Shown piece by piece: positions 9,827-20,404 of a DNA stretch of 64,000 nt (the first letter of the stretch is position 1; each line of letters starts with the position of its first letter). The notes beneath the pieces are model-generated. The model saw only the letters and a list, made by a program, of their open reading frames with translations, searched no databases and was not told the origin of the DNA. This DNA comes from Propionibacterium cyclohexanicum (GTDB taxonomy: Bacteria; Actinomycetota; Actinomycetes; Propionibacteriales; Propionibacteriaceae). The stretch is taken from NCBI RefSeq assembly GCF_900111365.1, contig NZ_FOGZ01000004.1:85991-149990 (forward strand), in the 5' to 3' direction. The position numbers were made by a program, and so were the translations under genes.

Positions 9827-10375
9827 TCAACCTTCCACAAGGGTGTCCGAGAGGAGTTCCAGGGCGGCCCGCACGGTGGCCCGCCGGACCAGGCAACGAT
9901 CTCCGCTCAGCGTCACATGACGGGTCAGGGTCCGCTCGGGGGCGCTCACACACAGCCAGACACTTCCTGGCGGCACGCCATCTTGGCCTTCGGGTCCGGC
10001 CGTACCGGTGGCCGCCACTGCCACGTCGGCTCGGCAGAGCTGGCGGGCTCCGGCAGCCATCTGCCGGGCGGTCGTCTCATTGATGACGCCGTGTCCGGCT
10101 ACGTAGTGCTCGTCGACTCCTGCCAGGGAGACCTTGAGATCGGTGGCGTAGGTGATGAGCCCGCCGCGGAAGACCGATGAGGAGCCCGCAATGCTGGTGA
10201 GCACCCAGCCGATTCCGCCACCGGTGATCGACTCACAGCTTGCCAAGGTCAACCCTCGGGCCCTGAGCGCTGCCAGGATCCGTGCCGCCGCGCTGGCTTC
10301 CCCCTCGGCTGCATCGAGGGCACCCGGTACATCAGCCAAGGCGGTGCTTCTTGAACTCGTCGTAGTCGATGGCAT
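9827..10375 (-). CDS. cinA: CinA C-terminal domain protein (nicotinamide-nucleotide amidase)
   Basis: A 182-aa stand-alone CinA C-terminal (PncC) domain, without the N-terminal molybdopterin-binding-like domain of full CinA. The family deamidates nicotinamide mononucleotide to nicotinate mononucleotide in NAD salvage. Diagnostic stretches are A-S-C-E-S-I-T-G-G, I-T-Y-A-T-D-L-K, and A-T-G-T-A-G-P-E-G. The ATG at 10375 overlaps the end of pgsA by 44 bp, so the two are co-transcribed and probably coupled; a later TTG inside the overlap cannot be ruled out. The first 20 residues are Ser/Thr-rich and not conserved in the family. Confidence 0.88.
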   Translation of the reverse strand: MPSTTTSSRSTALADVPGALDAAEGEASAAARILAALRARGLTLASCESITGGGIGWVLTSIAGSSSVFRGGLITYATDLKVSLAGVDEHYVAGHGVINETTARQMAAGARQLCRADVAVAATGTAGPEGQDGVPPGSVWLCVSAPERTLTRHVTLSGDRCLVRRATVRAALELLSDTLVEG

Positions 10376-10979
10376 GGCCCGCCGCCAGCGACACCCGGCG
10401 CAGCCGCGCAGCGTCCACGAGATAGTCGAGCCCGGTGAGTACCGTGAGGCCGAACGCCGCCCACATGAAGACCCACTTTGTCACATAGAACCAGGTCCCG
10501 AAGACCGGTAGCCCGAGCAGGAAGAGTGTCAACGCCACGCCCTGCAGAGCAGTCTTCAGCTTGCCGCCCCTCTTGGCCGACATAACGCCGTAGCGCAACA
10601 TGCGCACCCGCATGAACGTGATGCCCCACTCCCTGAGAAGGATGATGACGGTGATCCACCAGGAAAGCTCACCGATCAGCGACAGGCCGACGAATGCCAT
10701 GCCGGTGATGGCCTTGTCCGCGACCGAATCCCAGATCTTCCCGAAATTCGTCACCTGGTGGAGCTTGCGGGCCAGACGCCCGTCGACGAAGTCGGTGAGG
10801 ATGGCCACCGCGAACACCACGGCCGCACCGATCCGCCAGCCCTGCGACTCAGGATGCACGAGCAGCACCACGGCGAAGACCGGCACGAGGACGAGCCGGG
10901 TGATGGTGAGAATATTCGGGATGTTCCAGGCGAAGTCGAGCGTCGTCGTCTCGTCTGGCGATTCGGACGATGTGCTCAT
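10332..10979 (-). CDS. pgsA: CDP-diacylglycerol-glycerol-3-phosphate 3-phosphatidyltransferase
   Basis: A 215-aa integral membrane enzyme that makes phosphatidylglycerol-phosphate from CDP-diacylglycerol. The CDP-alcohol phosphotransferase signature D-G-x2-A-R-x8-G-x3-D-x3-D is complete (D-G-R-L-A-R, then G-K-I-W-D-S-V-A-D). About five to six membrane helices are visible. The start ATG overlaps the rimO stop (ATGA), and the 3' end overlaps cinA, so the order rimO-pgsA-cinA is one operon. The short acidic N-terminus (E-S-P-D-E) precedes the first helix. Confidence 0.93.
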   Translation of the reverse strand: MSTSSESPDETTTLDFAWNIPNILTITRLVLVPVFAVVLLVHPESQGWRIGAAVVFAVAILTDFVDGRLARKLHQVTNFGKIWDSVADKAITGMAFVGLSLIGELSWWITVIILLREWGITFMRVRMLRYGVMSAKRGGKLKTALQGVALTLFLLGLPVFGTWFYVTKWVFMWAAFGLTVLTGLDYLVDAARLRRVSLAAGHAIDYDEFKKHRLG

Positions 10980-12439
10980 ACCCGCGATGCCCCTTCGTGA
11001 GCTGATCGGTCGGTGATCTCGGCCGTGAGGTCGACTCCCTGCGACGAGATCACGTGCGCCGCCACAATATCGCCGACCGCGACCTGACGAGATGCCTCAC
11101 CGGCGGGGCAGACCAGCTGCGTGGCGCCGTCGACGTCCGGACCCTGGTGACTGGCGCGCCCCCAGATGCCCTGCTCGTCGATCGTCTCCACGAGCGCAGT
11201 GGTGTCCTCACCGACCCGCTCGGCGGCACGCTGATCGCACAGTTCTGCCGCCAGCGCACTGATCCGCTCGACGCGCACGGCAATGTCGTCCTCGTCGATG
11301 TGCCCGGGCAACTCGGCGGCAGCAGTGCCGTCCTCGTCGGAGTACCCGAAGACGCCGATCGCGTCGAGCCCCGCCCGGCCCAGGAAGGATTCGAGCACCC
11401 CGAGATCGTGTTCCGTCTCGCCGGGAAAACCGACAATCACATTGCTGCGGATTCCTGCCCTGGGAGCCCGGCTCCTGATCTGCGCGATGAGTTCGAGAAA
11501 GCTGTCTTCGTCGCCGAAGCGCCGCATCGAGCGAAGCAGAGCGCGCGAGGCATGCTGGAAGCTCAGATCGAAGTAGGGGATCACCTTCTCGGTGCCGCAC
11601 ATGACGTCGATGAGGCTCGAACGCATCTCGGCGGGTTGCAGATAGCTCACTCGAATCCACTCCAGCCCGTCCACACCGGACAGCTCACCGAGCAGGTTCT
11701 CCAGGGCCCTCAGCTGGCCCAAATCCTTTCCGTAGCTCGACGAGTTCTCCGACACCAGCAGCACCTCGCGGACGCCCTGCTGCGCCAGCCACCGCGCCTC
11801 GGTGAGAATCTCGCTGCCCAGGCGCGACAGATAGGCGCCACGGAAGCTGGGGATGGCACAGAATGCGCAGCGCCGGTCGCACCCCGAGGCGATCTTCAGA
11901 GGTGCCCAGGGAGCCTGGTTCAATCGGTGCCGCAGCACCCGGGGACCGGATGCGGGAGCAATCCCCTCGGGCAGATCCCCCTGGTGCCCCGGCACCGGCA
12001 GGCGCACCGCATGCCGGTCCACGGGAGCGATGGGCAACCCAGCGCGCCTGTCGCGGGGAATGTGCGGTGCCGGCGGATGTCCTTCGAGGATCTCGCGCAG
12101 CCGATGGGCGATCTGCGGATAGGAATCGAATCCGAGGACTGTGGCTTCGGGCAGCTCAGCGGCCAATTCGGCGCCGTAGCGTTCGGCGAGGCAGCCCACG
12201 GCGACGACCGGCCGGTGGTGGCCTCCCGTGTCGGGGTCGGCGGCAGCCAGGATCGTGTCGATCGAGTCCTTCTTGGCCTGGGCCACGAAGCCGCAGGTGT
12301 TCACCATCACGGCATCCGCCGCCTGGGCGTCGTCGACCAGGGTGAAACCGCCCGCTTCCAGGCGGGCGGCAAGCTCCTCAGAATCCACGTCATTGCGCGC
12401 GCAGCCCAAGCTGACCAGATGAACAGCGGTTTTCGTCAT
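10976..12439 (-). CDS. rimO: Ribosomal protein uS12 methylthiotransferase RimO
   Basis: A 487-aa radical-SAM enzyme that methylthiolates an aspartate of ribosomal protein S12. Three cysteines of the N-terminal cluster domain lie near residues 13, 49 and 83. The SAM-cluster motif C-x3-C-x2-C ([11 protein letters not shown]) is at 187-194. A C-terminal TRAM domain follows. I chose ATG 12439 ([13 protein letters not shown]) because it has GGGGAG just upstream and matches family N-termini. A proline-rich insert of about 45 residues separates the two cluster domains. It lies between ftsK and pgsA. Confidence 0.92.
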   Translation of the reverse strand: MTKTAVHLVSLGCARNDVDSEELAARLEAGGFTLVDDAQAADAVMVNTCGFVAQAKKDSIDTILAAADPDTGGHHRPVVAVGCLAERYGAELAAELPEATVLGFDSYPQIAHRLREILEGHPPAPHIPRDRRAGLPIAPVDRHAVRLPVPGHQGDLPEGIAPASGPRVLRHRLNQAPWAPLKIASGCDRRCAFCAIPSFRGAYLSRLGSEILTEARWLAQQGVREVLLVSENSSSYGKDLGQLRALENLLGELSGVDGLEWIRVSYLQPAEMRSSLIDVMCGTEKVIPYFDLSFQHASRALLRSMRRFGDEDSFLELIAQIRSRAPRAGIRSNVIVGFPGETEHDLGVLESFLGRAGLDAIGVFGYSDEDGTAAAELPGHIDEDDIAVRVERISALAAELCDQRAAERVGEDTTALVETIDEQGIWGRASHQGPDVDGATQLVCPAGEASRQVAVGDIVAAHVISSQGVDLTAEITDRSAHEGASRV

Positions 12440-12510
12440 GATGCTCCCCAGTATTCCCGAGTCCGGCGACCGGGCGTCCCGCGGCCAGGCCGTCGCAGTG
12501 GCCGCGATCC

Positions 12511-15099
12511 TCACTCAGCCTGTTCGCCCGCCAGCCCGGCCAGCACATCGTCGAGCGCCTCGGGCTTGACGAGCACCTCGCGGGGCTTGCTGCCCTCGCT
12601 GGGCCCGACCACCCCGCGAGTCTCCAGGATGTCCATGATCCGTCCTGCCTTCGCGAAGCCGATACGCAGCTTGCGTTGAAGCATCGACGTCGACCCGAGT
12701 TGTAGCTCGACGACATGGCGGGCCGCCTCGAGCACCAGCTCGAGGTCGTCGCCGATGTCCTCGGCGACCTTCTTCTCGCCACCGGCCGGCGTCGTGACAT
12801 CGTTGCGGTAGCTGGCCTCGAGCTGCCCCTTGACGCGGGCCACCACTTCGCGCACCTCGGCCTCGGTGACCCAGCTGCCCTGGACACGCTTGGGATTCGC
12901 CGCACCCATCGGCAAGAACAGTCCATCGCCTTGCCCGACGAGCTTTTCGGCGCCGGTCTGGTCGAGGATGACCCGCGAATCGGTCGCCGAGCTCGTGGCG
13001 AAGGCAAGCCGCGAGGGGATGTTGGCCTTGATGAGACCGGTGACCACGTCCACGGAGGGACGCTGGGTTGCCAACACGAGGTGGATTCCCGCCGCGCGCG
13101 CCAGCTGGGTGATCCGCACGATCGAGTCCTCGACATCACGGGGGGCGACCATCATGAGATCGCTGAGCTCATCCACCACCACGAGCAGATAGGGGTAGGC
13201 GGTGAGGACGCGCTCGGAACCGGCAGGAAGGGTCACCTGGCCGGCCCGTACGGCCTTGTTGAAATCATCGATGTGGCGGAATCCGAAGGCGGCCAGGTCG
13301 TCGTAGCGTCGCTCCATCTCCTGGACCACCCACTCCAGGGCCTGGGCGGCCTTCTTCGGATTGGTGATGATGGGGGTCACGAGGTGGGGGATGCCCTCGT
13401 ACTGGTTGAGTTCGACACGTTTGGGATCGACCAGGATCATCCGCACCTCGTCGGGAGTGGCGCGCATCATGATCGAGGTGATCATCGAGTTCACGAAACT
13501 CGATTTGCCGGAGCCGGTGGCGCCCGCGACGAGCAGATGGGGCATCTTCGCGATATTGGCGAGGACGACGCGGCCCTGCACATCCTTGCCGAGGCCCACG
13601 ACAAGAGGCTTGTCGCTGGCACGGGCCTGCGCGCTGCGCAGCACATCGCCGAGACTCACGACCTCCTTGTCCCGATTGGGGATCTCGATCCCGATCGCGG
13701 ACTTGCCCGGTATGGGAGACAGAATCCGCACATCGGGCGAGGCCACCGCATAGGCGATGTTGCGGTGCAGCGCGGTGACCTTCTCCACCTTGACGCCGGA
13801 GCCGAGTTCCACGACGTACTGGGTGACGGTCGGGCCGCGCGTGTAGCCACTGACCCGGGCATCGATGTCGAACTCGGAGAAGACCTCTTGCAGGGCCCCC
13901 ACCACATGGTCTGATGCCTCGGTGCGGGCCTTGGGGGCCGATCCGGCCTTGAGCAGACCGAGTTCGGGCAGCACATACTGCACATCGCCGGACAGCTGCA
14001 GTTGCTCGACGCGCGGTGCGGCCGGCAGGTGCTCCGGGGGCGCCAGATCCGGTGCCGACGCGGGTGCCTCGGCACTGACCGACGCCGCAGTGTCCCCGCC
14101 AGGGGCCTGGACTGCCTCATGCGCCGTGGCCCCCGCCGTGGAAAGAGGATTCGCTGCGCCCTCTTGCTCCATCGAGGGCTCAGTCCGGCCCGGAGCGTGC
14201 CCCGCCGGCCCTGGGGGCAGGGGATCGGTGCGGGACGCAGAATCCCGCTCCTCGATGATGGGCGTGTCGAAGGCCTCGTCCACACCGAAACGCAGCCTGT
14301 CGGCCTCACGCCGGTCGCGTCGGGTCCGCATCCGCTCGCTGACCCCCGTGGCGAGTTCGCGCAGCTGGGCGATGATCTCGTGGATGGGTCGCCCCACGAT
14401 CACCAGCAGGGCGAAGCCGATCAGGACGACGAGCAGCACGGCGGCGAACCAGGCCGGCACCAGCTGGGTGAGCATCGAGCTGGAGATGTAGCCGATGATG
14501 CCGCCATGGGCCCTCATGAGCTCAGGGGCGGCCGGTGTGGGCAGCGGTGTCACGGTGAGGTTGACCAGACCCAGCAGGCCCAGGCACAACAGCGACCAGC
14601 CGAGCACTTGACGGCCGGCTGGACCATTGCGGCGCGGATCGCGAAGCGTGCGCCACGACATCGCCGCCAGCAGCACCGGGAGGACCGGGCTCAGCGCGCC
14701 GAACAGGCTGGAGACCGCCACCTCGACGCTGTGACCGAGGGGTCCAGGCAGTCCCACCCAGAATTGCGCCGCGACAAGCAGCGCGAGGACGAACAGCGCC
14801 AGGCCTGCGCCGTCGCGCCGCAGCGCGGGATCGCTGTCGCGGGCCGAACGGCCGATGCCGCGCACCAGGGCACCCAGACCGTGGGCAAGTCCGAGCCAGA
14901 CCGCGACCACACCGCGCAGCACGGGATTGGGCCTGGGCGCGCGGCTGCGGGCCCGCCCGCCGTTCGAGGGCCGGGTGGACACGGATTTCTTCTTGCTTCC
15001 GCTCGGTCGCGTGCTCGTGGTGCGGCGCGAAGTGCTCTGGCTGCGCTTCGTGCTGCGTGTACCGCGAGTCCGCGTCGGGGAAGACGCGCGGGTCGCCAT
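12511..15099 (-). CDS. ftsK: DNA translocase FtsK/SpoIIIE
   Basis: An 862-aa septal DNA pump that clears chromosome termini during division. The N-terminal 60 residues are basic and Ser/Thr/Arg-rich, then about four membrane helices (to ~235). A Pro/Ala-rich linker follows (~280-365). The motor domain has Walker [10 protein letters not shown] at 526-534 and a D-E-L-S-D-L-M-M Walker B. The C-terminal gamma winged helix reads [16 protein letters not shown] 15099 is preceded by a -10 hexamer at seven bases, so it is probably leaderless. A 3 x 23-bp repeat lies upstream, between this gene and thiL. Confidence 0.95.
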   Translation of the reverse strand: MATRASSPTRTRGTRSTKRSQSTSRRTTSTRPSGSKKKSVSTRPSNGGRARSRAPRPNPVLRGVVAVWLGLAHGLGALVRGIGRSARDSDPALRRDGAGLALFVLALLVAAQFWVGLPGPLGHSVEVAVSSLFGALSPVLPVLLAAMSWRTLRDPRRNGPAGRQVLGWSLLCLGLLGLVNLTVTPLPTPAAPELMRAHGGIIGYISSSMLTQLVPAWFAAVLLVVLIGFALLVIVGRPIHEIIAQLRELATGVSERMRTRRDRREADRLRFGVDEAFDTPIIEERDSASRTDPLPPGPAGHAPGRTEPSMEQEGAANPLSTAGATAHEAVQAPGGDTAASVSAEAPASAPDLAPPEHLPAAPRVEQLQLSGDVQYVLPELGLLKAGSAPKARTEASDHVVGALQEVFSEFDIDARVSGYTRGPTVTQYVVELGSGVKVEKVTALHRNIAYAVASPDVRILSPIPGKSAIGIEIPNRDKEVVSLGDVLRSAQARASDKPLVVGLGKDVQGRVVLANIAKMPHLLVAGATGSGKSSFVNSMITSIMMRATPDEVRMILVDPKRVELNQYEGIPHLVTPIITNPKKAAQALEWVVQEMERRYDDLAAFGFRHIDDFNKAVRAGQVTLPAGSERVLTAYPYLLVVVDELSDLMMVAPRDVEDSIVRITQLARAAGIHLVLATQRPSVDVVTGLIKANIPSRLAFATSSATDSRVILDQTGAEKLVGQGDGLFLPMGAANPKRVQGSWVTEAEVREVVARVKGQLEASYRNDVTTPAGGEKKVAEDIGDDLELVLEAARHVVELQLGSTSMLQRKLRIGFAKAGRIMDILETRGVVGPSEGSKPREVLVKPEALDDVLAGLAGEQAE

Positions 15100-15106
15100 G
15101 ACACGC

Positions 15107-15112
15107 AGGCTA
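15107..15112 (-). promoter_or_regulatory. -10 element of a leaderless ftsK promoter
   Basis: TAGCCT (minus strand) ends seven bases before the ftsK ATG at 15099. No Shine-Dalgarno sequence is present. Confidence 0.5.
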
Positions 15113-15143
15113 CCCGGAGCCCGCCGGATCCACCGAGAACCCA

Positions 15144-15212
15144 CGCCGCAGGCGTCCCAGACAGCGCGCCGCAGGCGTCCCAGACAGCGCGCCGCAGGCG
15201 TCCCAGACAGCG
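15144..15212. repeat. Three perfect tandem copies of a 23-bp unit
   Basis: The unit begins CGCCGCAGGCG and ends CCCAGACAGCG; copies are 15144-15166, 15167-15189 and 15190-15212, all identical. The array fills most of the gap between the thiL stop and the ftsK promoter. Each unit contains a small self-complementary CGCCGCAGGCG element, so the RNA could fold. Confidence 0.95.
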
Positions 15213-15222
15213 CGCCGCGCCA

Positions 15223-16203
15223 TCAACCTCGCCGGAAGTGCTCCCACCCGCTCGCGCCTTCGTGGGGGCGCCCGTCAACGGTCACCATTGGACCGGACTC
15301 ATCGGCTTCGCGCACCGTGCCGATGCCCACCCACCCACTGGGCAGCTCCCCCATCGGGAAGCAGGCAGCCAGCGCATGGTCCTCACCGCCGGTGAGGACG
15401 AAGTCGAGGGGGTCCTTTCCCACCGCCGAGGCCACGGCGGCAACGGGTTCGGGAATCTCGAAGGCGGCCGTCTCCACGTCGATCCACACGCCCGAGGCCT
15501 GCGCCACGTGGTTGAGATCGGCCAGCAGCCCGTCGGAGATGTCGATCATCGCCGTCGCTCCCCCGAGGGCGGCGCGCCGGCCCTCCCCATAGGGCACGAC
15601 CGGCACCCGCTGGGAGTCCACCGCGGCCCGCGGGCTGCGGAATCCCCTTCCCAGGGCGGTCAGCCCGGCAGCCGCCCAGCCGAGGCGTCCACATACTGCC
15701 ACGACCTCACCGGGCGTCGCCCCGGTGCGCAGCACGGGCTCCAGAGCACCGGTCTCGCCGATCACGGTGACACTGATGGTGATGTCGCGCGCCGAACTGG
15801 TGTCGCCCCCCACGAGCGCCAGCCCCGCGGTGTCCGCCTCGGCGCGGAAACCGGCAGCGAAGTCCTTCACCCAGCGCACGGGCAGGTCGCCTGGCACACC
15901 CAGGCTCATGACGACGGCGACCGGTGTGGCCCCCATCGCCTCGATATCGGCGGCATTGACAGCGACGCTCTTGCGTCCGATCTCGGTGGCGCTGGACCAA
16001 TCGCGCCGAAAGTGCACTCCCTCGATGAGGATGTCGGTGCTCGTGACCGCCGAGCCGTTGATCAGATAGACGGCCGAGTCATCGCCGGGCCCCACGGAGA
16101 CGGCCGGGGTACGGCTCAGTCCCCGGATGATGTTGGCGATGAGGCCGAATTCCCCGATGTCGGCGACTGTCTGTTCGGCGGATGATGGTGTGCTTCGCGG
16201 CAT
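15223..16203 (-). CDS. thiL: Thiamine-monophosphate kinase
   Basis: A 326-aa ThiL of the AIR-synthase-like ATP-dependent fold, phosphorylating thiamine monophosphate to the cofactor thiamine pyrophosphate. Motifs: G-P-G-D-D-S-A-V for metal and ATP binding, V-N-A-A-D-I-E-A-M-G-A, and G-G-D-T-S-S-A. The start is placed at ATG 16203, since TAGCGT ends seven bases before it; a GTG nine bases further upstream would overlap that -10 element. It sits between ddl and ftsK on the same strand. Confidence 0.92.
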   Translation of the reverse strand: MPRSTPSSAEQTVADIGEFGLIANIIRGLSRTPAVSVGPGDDSAVYLINGSAVTSTDILIEGVHFRRDWSSATEIGRKSVAVNAADIEAMGATPVAVVMSLGVPGDLPVRWVKDFAAGFRAEADTAGLALVGGDTSSARDITISVTVIGETGALEPVLRTGATPGEVVAVCGRLGWAAAGLTALGRGFRSPRAAVDSQRVPVVPYGEGRRAALGGATAMIDISDGLLADLNHVAQASGVWIDVETAAFEIPEPVAAVASAVGKDPLDFVLTGGEDHALAACFPMGELPSGWVGIGTVREADESGPMVTVDGRPHEGASGWEHFRRG

Positions 16204-16210
16204 GAGGCAC

Positions 16211-16216
16211 ACGCTA
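16211..16216 (-). promoter_or_regulatory. -10 element of a leaderless thiL promoter
   Basis: TAGCGT (minus strand) ends seven bases before the ATG at 16203. Confidence 0.5.
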
Positions 16217-16266
16217 GCGTTCGCACGGCGTGCTGTCGTCCGGTGATTTTTCCGCCTGCCGTCGGC

Positions 16267-17394
16267 TCAGCGCAAGACCGTCGACGGGCGCGCCAGCGCG
16301 GCGTCGATGAGCCGGTCGATGAGCTGCGGGTACTCGATGCCCGAGGCTCGCCACAGGCTCGGGTACATCGACAGCGCGGTGAACCCGGGCAGTGTATTGA
16401 TCTCGTTGACGAAGACCTCGCCATCGGGCATGAGGAAGAGGTCCACCCGGGCCAATCCCTCGCAGTCGAGTGCCGTGAAACAGCGCACGGCGAGCTCCTG
16501 GACGCGCCGACGCGCCGCGTCATCCATGGGTGCCGGCACGCGAAGCTCGACCTCCCCGTGCGGCAGGTACTTCGCCTTGTAGTCGTAGAAGCCATCGTTT
16601 GCGTGCATGGCGATCTCGCCGGGCACGGAGGCCTGCGGCTCACCGGGCACCGCCTCGAGCACCGCGCACTCGACCTCGCGTCCGCCTACGATGCCCTGCT
16701 CCACGATGACCTTCGGGTCGAATCTGCGGGCGTGCTCGATGGCCTCGGGCAAGTTCTGGGGCTCGGCGACCCTGGCGATGCCGACCGAGGAACCGCCCCG
16801 GGAGGGCTTGACGTAGACCGGGAAGCGCAGCTCCTCACGGATCCGCGTGAGCAGCTCGTCGGAATGCCGAGGCCACTGGTGCGAGCCGATCGCGAGCCAC
16901 GGGCCCACCGGAATGCCGGCCTGCTGGAAGCAGATCCTCATGAACTGCTTGTCCATGCCGATCGCGCTGCTCGTGACGCCGCAGCCGACATAGCGCAGGC
17001 CCAGCATCTCGAAGTAGCCCTCGATGGTGCCGTCCTCGGCGTAGGCCCCGTGCATGAGGGGAAAGGCCAGGTCGATGGGCGTCTCCTCGGACAACCGCTG
17101 GCCGTCGATGCTCGCGAGGCGCACCCCCTCTGCGCCGCGCACCAGCACTGCTGCGGGCCGGTGCGGATCGACCACCGGCAGCTGCTCGCCCACCACCTGA
17201 AGGGCACGGATCTCCTCTGGACGGTAGCGATGCCAGATGCCCGACTTGTCGATACCGATTCCGTGCACCTCGTAGCGGGAGGTGTCCATGGCGCCGAGCG
17301 CCGCGGCCGCCGTGAGGCAGGACACCTCGTGCTCGGTGGACTGCCCCCCGAAGACGACGGCAATGCTGATCCGCTCATTGAGCTGTCCGGGCAT
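16267..17394 (-). CDS. ddl: D-alanine--D-alanine ligase
   Basis: A 375-aa ATP-grasp enzyme that joins two D-alanines for peptidoglycan precursors. Seen: V-V-F-G-G-Q-S-T-E-H-E-V-S near the N-terminus, Y-V-K-P-S-R-G-G-S-S-V-G-I in the ATP-grasp, and F-V-N-E-I-N-T-L-P-G-F-T at the C-terminal active site. ATG 17394 has GAGAGGAA upstream. In VanA-like depsipeptide ligases the residues around the active-site tyrosine differ; here the E-G-Y-F-E segment fits an ordinary D-Ala ligase, so vancomycin resistance is not suggested. It follows plsC by 68 bp. Confidence 0.95.
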   Translation of the reverse strand: MPGQLNERISIAVVFGGQSTEHEVSCLTAAAALGAMDTSRYEVHGIGIDKSGIWHRYRPEEIRALQVVGEQLPVVDPHRPAAVLVRGAEGVRLASIDGQRLSEETPIDLAFPLMHGAYAEDGTIEGYFEMLGLRYVGCGVTSSAIGMDKQFMRICFQQAGIPVGPWLAIGSHQWPRHSDELLTRIREELRFPVYVKPSRGGSSVGIARVAEPQNLPEAIEHARRFDPKVIVEQGIVGGREVECAVLEAVPGEPQASVPGEIAMHANDGFYDYKAKYLPHGEVELRVPAPMDDAARRRVQELAVRCFTALDCEGLARVDLFLMPDGEVFVNEINTLPGFTALSMYPSLWRASGIEYPQLIDRLIDAALARPSTVLR

Positions 17395-17462
17395 GGATTC
17401 CTCTCGGTTGGACGACCTGACAAGACTAGTGAGGTCCGCGCCGCGGCGGGACCTGACTTCGG

Positions 17463-18281
17463 TCACAGCACGGCGGCCTGCACGTCGACGCGTTCGCGCC
17501 GGCCCGGATGCCAGCGCCCTGCGGGAGGTTCGAGCCCTCTGACCCGGCTGACCTCGGCAGTGATGGCATTCATGATCCGGGTGGTGGCCTCGAAGACGGC
17601 GTGCCGGTCATGGTCGCCTTCGCCCAGTCCGGCGAGATCGACCAGTGGACCGGCCGAGACGGTGACATCCGTGGCAGGCAGCAGGTGGACCGGCCGCTTG
17701 TGACGCGGCGGGACGATGAAGTTGGCACCCCACTGACCGATCGGCAGCACGGGCGCGCCGGTCTCCAGGGCAAGCCTGGCCGCCCCGGTGTGCCCGGCCA
17801 TCGGCCACTCGTCGGGGTCGTAGGTGAAGGTGCCCTCGGGATAGACGATGACGGCCAGTCCCTGGTCGAGACGCTCGCGGGCGGTGCGCAGCGAGTCTGC
17901 CGCGCTGATGGATCCGCGGGTCACCGGGATCTGCTCGAGGGCGCGCAGCAGGGTGCCCAGACCACGGACCTCGAACAGATTGGCCCGGGCGAGGAAATGC
18001 GGCCATCGTCCCGAGTAGGCCAGATAATGGCCGACGATCACCGGGTCGAGCGAGCAGATGTGATTGGGGACGACGATGAGCGGGCCGGCAGCGGGCACGC
18101 GGTCCTGGTTGAGATAGTGCAGATGGGTGAACGGCGCCAGAAGTGCGGTCGCGGCATGAGCACACCAGGCGAAGGATCGATTGGCCGGCTCGTGGTTGAC
18201 TCGTCCGAGTCTTCCGGCATACCGCCGTCTTCCCGGCGCTGGTCGTCCGGGCGGCTGCGAGATCGTGCTCATGGCCGACAT
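17463..18281 (-). CDS. plsC: 1-acyl-sn-glycerol-3-phosphate acyltransferase
   Basis: A 272-aa membrane-associated acyltransferase of the PlsC family that forms phosphatidic acid. The catalytic H-x4-D motif is N-H-I-C-S-L-D. The acceptor-binding motif is Y-P-E-G-T-F, a variant of F-P-E-G-T-R. A P-x-G-x-W-like block (P-I-G-Q-W-G) follows. The start is ATG 18281 or 18272; GAGGAGG lies a little far upstream of both. It lies after leuD (64 bp) and before ddl, in a run of same-strand genes. A lysophospholipid acyltransferase for other lipids is the alternative. Confidence 0.85.
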   Translation of the reverse strand: MSAMSTISQPPGRPAPGRRRYAGRLGRVNHEPANRSFAWCAHAATALLAPFTHLHYLNQDRVPAAGPLIVVPNHICSLDPVIVGHYLAYSGRWPHFLARANLFEVRGLGTLLRALEQIPVTRGSISAADSLRTARERLDQGLAVIVYPEGTFTYDPDEWPMAGHTGAARLALETGAPVLPIGQWGANFIVPPRHKRPVHLLPATDVTVSAGPLVDLAGLGEGDHDRHAVFEATTRIMNAITAEVSRVRGLEPPAGRWHPGRRERVDVQAAVL

Positions 18282-18345
18282 TGTGCCAGCGCCGTCCTCC
18301 TCGCGTCCCGGGCGCCCGCGGTATGCGGGAGCCCGGCGGCCGGTG

Positions 18346-18942
18346 TCAGGCTGCTTCGGGAGTGGTGGGCTTGAAGCTGGGGCGGCGCGCCTCGTACGCG
18401 TCGATGTTGTCGGCGTGGCGCAGCGTGATGGCGATATCGTCGAGGCCTTCGAGCAGACGATGCCTGGTGTAGTCGTCGACGGCGAAATCCACCATGAGAT
18501 CGCCCGCCGTGACGGTGCGGGCCACCAGGTCAACGGTGATGGCCTCGCCGGGACGGGTCTCGGCGAAGTCCCACAGCCGGCTCACCTGCTCAGGAGCCAG
18601 GGTTGCCAGGAGCAGTCCGGACTTGCCGGCGTTGCCGCGGAAGATGTCGCCGAAACGCGAGCCGATCACGACCTTGAAGCCGTAATTCTGCAGGGCCCAC
18701 ACGGCGTGCTCGCGCGATGAGCCGGTGCCGAAGTCGGGGCCGACGACGAGGATGGTGCCGTGGCGATAGGCAGGCTGGTTGAGCACGAAGTCCGGGTCGT
18801 CGCGCCAGCTCTTGAACAACCCGTCCTCGAAACCGCTGCGGGTGATGCGCTTGAGGTAGACGGCGGGGATGATCTGGTCGGTGTCCACATTGCTGCGACG
18901 CAGCGGTACGGGGATTCCGGTGTGTACGGAGAACTTGTCCAT
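18346..18942 (-). CDS. leuD: 3-isopropylmalate dehydratase small subunit
   Basis: A 198-aa LeuD swivel domain that pairs with LeuC to isomerise 2-isopropylmalate to 3-isopropylmalate; the same pair acts on citramalate in the CimA route. Typical blocks: [12 protein letters not shown] near the start, L-N-Q-P-A-Y, and [16 protein letters not shown] 18942 has AAGGAAT upstream. It starts 27 bp after leuC ends and is surely in one operon with it. Confidence 0.97.
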   Translation of the reverse strand: MDKFSVHTGIPVPLRRSNVDTDQIIPAVYLKRITRSGFEDGLFKSWRDDPDFVLNQPAYRHGTILVVGPDFGTGSSREHAVWALQNYGFKVVIGSRFGDIFRGNAGKSGLLLATLAPEQVSRLWDFAETRPGEAITVDLVARTVTAGDLMVDFAVDDYTRHRLLEGLDDIAITLRHADNIDAYEARRPSFKPTTPEAA

Positions 18943-18969
18943 GTCAGATTCCTTCTGTTCCGCGTGGGA

Positions 18970-20370
18970 CTACGACAGATCGGCCGGAGCAGCCAGATGG
19001 CCCGCCACGGCGGTGGCGGCGGCGACCGCTGGGCTCACCAGGTGCGTCCGTCCACCACGGCCCTGGCGCCCTTCGAAATTACGGTTCGAGGTGGATGCGC
19101 TGCGCTCCCCGGGGGCCAGCTTGTCCGGATTCATGGCCAGGCACATCGAACATCCCGCGTGGCGCCACTCGGCTCCGGCGTCGATGAAGATCTGGTCGAG
19201 GCCCTCGGTCATGGCCTGCGCGCGCACCGAATCGGAGCCGGGCACTACGAGCATTCGGACACCGGGAGCCACCTTGTGGCCCTTGATGACGGCTGCTGCG
19301 GCCCGCAGGTCTTCGATGCGCCCGTTCGTGCACGAGCCGAGGAAGACTGTGTCGACGTGGATCTCGCGCAGCGGCGTGCCGGCCTTCAGGTCCATGTACT
19401 CCAGCGCCCGGCGGGCAGCCACGCGTTGCACCTCGCTGGCGAAGCTGCTGGGGTCGGGCACCGTGGCATCCAGCGGAACGCCCTGCCCGGGGTTGGTGCC
19501 CCAGGTGACGAAGGGCGTCAGGCTGGCTGCATCGAGCACCACCTCGGCGTCGTAGCTGGCGTCGGGGTCGGAGCGCAGACTCGTCCAGTACTCGACGGCA
19601 TCGTCCCATTCGGCACCCTTGGGGGCGTGGGGCCGGCCCTTGAGATAGGCGAAGGTGGTGGCATCGGGCGCGATGAGCCCGGCCTTGGCACCCCATTCGA
19701 TGGACATATTGCAGATCGTCATACGCCCTTCCATCGACATCGCCTCGATGGCCTCACCGCGGTACTCGGCGATGTATCCCTGCCCACCGCCGGTGCCCAC
19801 CTGTGCGATGAGGGCGAGCACGAGATCCTTGGGGGTGACGCCGTGCGGGAGGCGTCCCTTCACTGTGACGGCCATCGTCTTGGGCCGCGCCTGGGGCAGC
19901 GTCTGGGTGGCTAGCACGTGCTCCACCTCGCTGGTGCCTATCCCGAAGGCGAGTGCGCCGAACGCGCCGTGGGTGGCGGTGTGCGAGTCGCCGCAGACGA
20001 TCGTCATACCCGGTTGGGTGAGCCCCAGCTGGGGACCCATCACGTGGACGATGCCCTGCTGCGTGTCGCCCAGGGGGTGCAGCGGGACGCCGAACTCCTG
20101 GCAGTTCTTGCGCAGTGTCTCGACCTGGGTCCGCGAGACCGGATCGGCGATCGGCCGGTCGATGTCCACAGTGGGGATGTTGTGGTCCTCGGTGGCCACC
20201 GTCAGCTCGGGACGCCGCACGGGCCGGCCCGCCTGACGCAACCCTTCGAATGCCTGGGGACTCGTCACCTCGTGCACCAGATGCAAATCGATGTAGAGCA
20301 GATCGGGCTCCCCCGCGCCGCGCCATACCGTGTGATCGTCCCAGATCTTCTCCACCAGAGTCCGTGCCAT
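18970..20370 (-). CDS. leuC: 3-isopropylmalate dehydratase large subunit
   Basis: A 466-aa aconitase-family protein carrying the [4Fe-4S] cluster of isopropylmalate isomerase. Cluster cysteines are in [10 protein letters not shown] and C-S-M-C-L-A-M-N. Substrate block [10 protein letters not shown] is intact. I chose ATG 20370 (M-A-R-T-L-V-E-K-I) because GATAAT ends seven bases before it; the two upstream in-frame ATGs (20379, 20394) overlap or precede that element. The gene is divergent from the IclR regulator, sharing a 53-bp control region with a GAGAT-N4-ATCTC palindrome. Confidence 0.96.
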   Translation of the reverse strand: MARTLVEKIWDDHTVWRGAGEPDLLYIDLHLVHEVTSPQAFEGLRQAGRPVRRPELTVATEDHNIPTVDIDRPIADPVSRTQVETLRKNCQEFGVPLHPLGDTQQGIVHVMGPQLGLTQPGMTIVCGDSHTATHGAFGALAFGIGTSEVEHVLATQTLPQARPKTMAVTVKGRLPHGVTPKDLVLALIAQVGTGGGQGYIAEYRGEAIEAMSMEGRMTICNMSIEWGAKAGLIAPDATTFAYLKGRPHAPKGAEWDDAVEYWTSLRSDPDASYDAEVVLDAASLTPFVTWGTNPGQGVPLDATVPDPSSFASEVQRVAARRALEYMDLKAGTPLREIHVDTVFLGSCTNGRIEDLRAAAAVIKGHKVAPGVRMLVVPGSDSVRAQAMTEGLDQIFIDAGAEWRHAGCSMCLAMNPDKLAPGERSASTSNRNFEGRQGRGGRTHLVSPAVAAATAVAGHLAAPADLS

Positions 20371-20377
20371 GGGCGTC

Positions 20378-20383
20378 ATTATC
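20378..20383 (-). promoter_or_regulatory. -10 element of a leaderless leuCD promoter
   Basis: GATAAT (minus strand) ends seven bases before the leuC ATG at 20370. The divergent iclR promoter begins 29 bp away. Confidence 0.55.
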
Positions 20384-20404
20384 GCTCTGGACATACCAAA
20401 ATGC

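Noticed and set aside
14002..16185. A 727-codon open frame antisense to ftsK and thiL
   Set aside because: It covers two well-supported genes on the other strand and its translation shows no domain pattern, only His/Arg/Gly-rich shadow sequence.
16267..17394. Vancomycin-resistance type D-Ala-D-Lac ligase
   Set aside because: The active-site region reads as an ordinary D-Ala-D-Ala ligase and no vanH or vanX gene is nearby.
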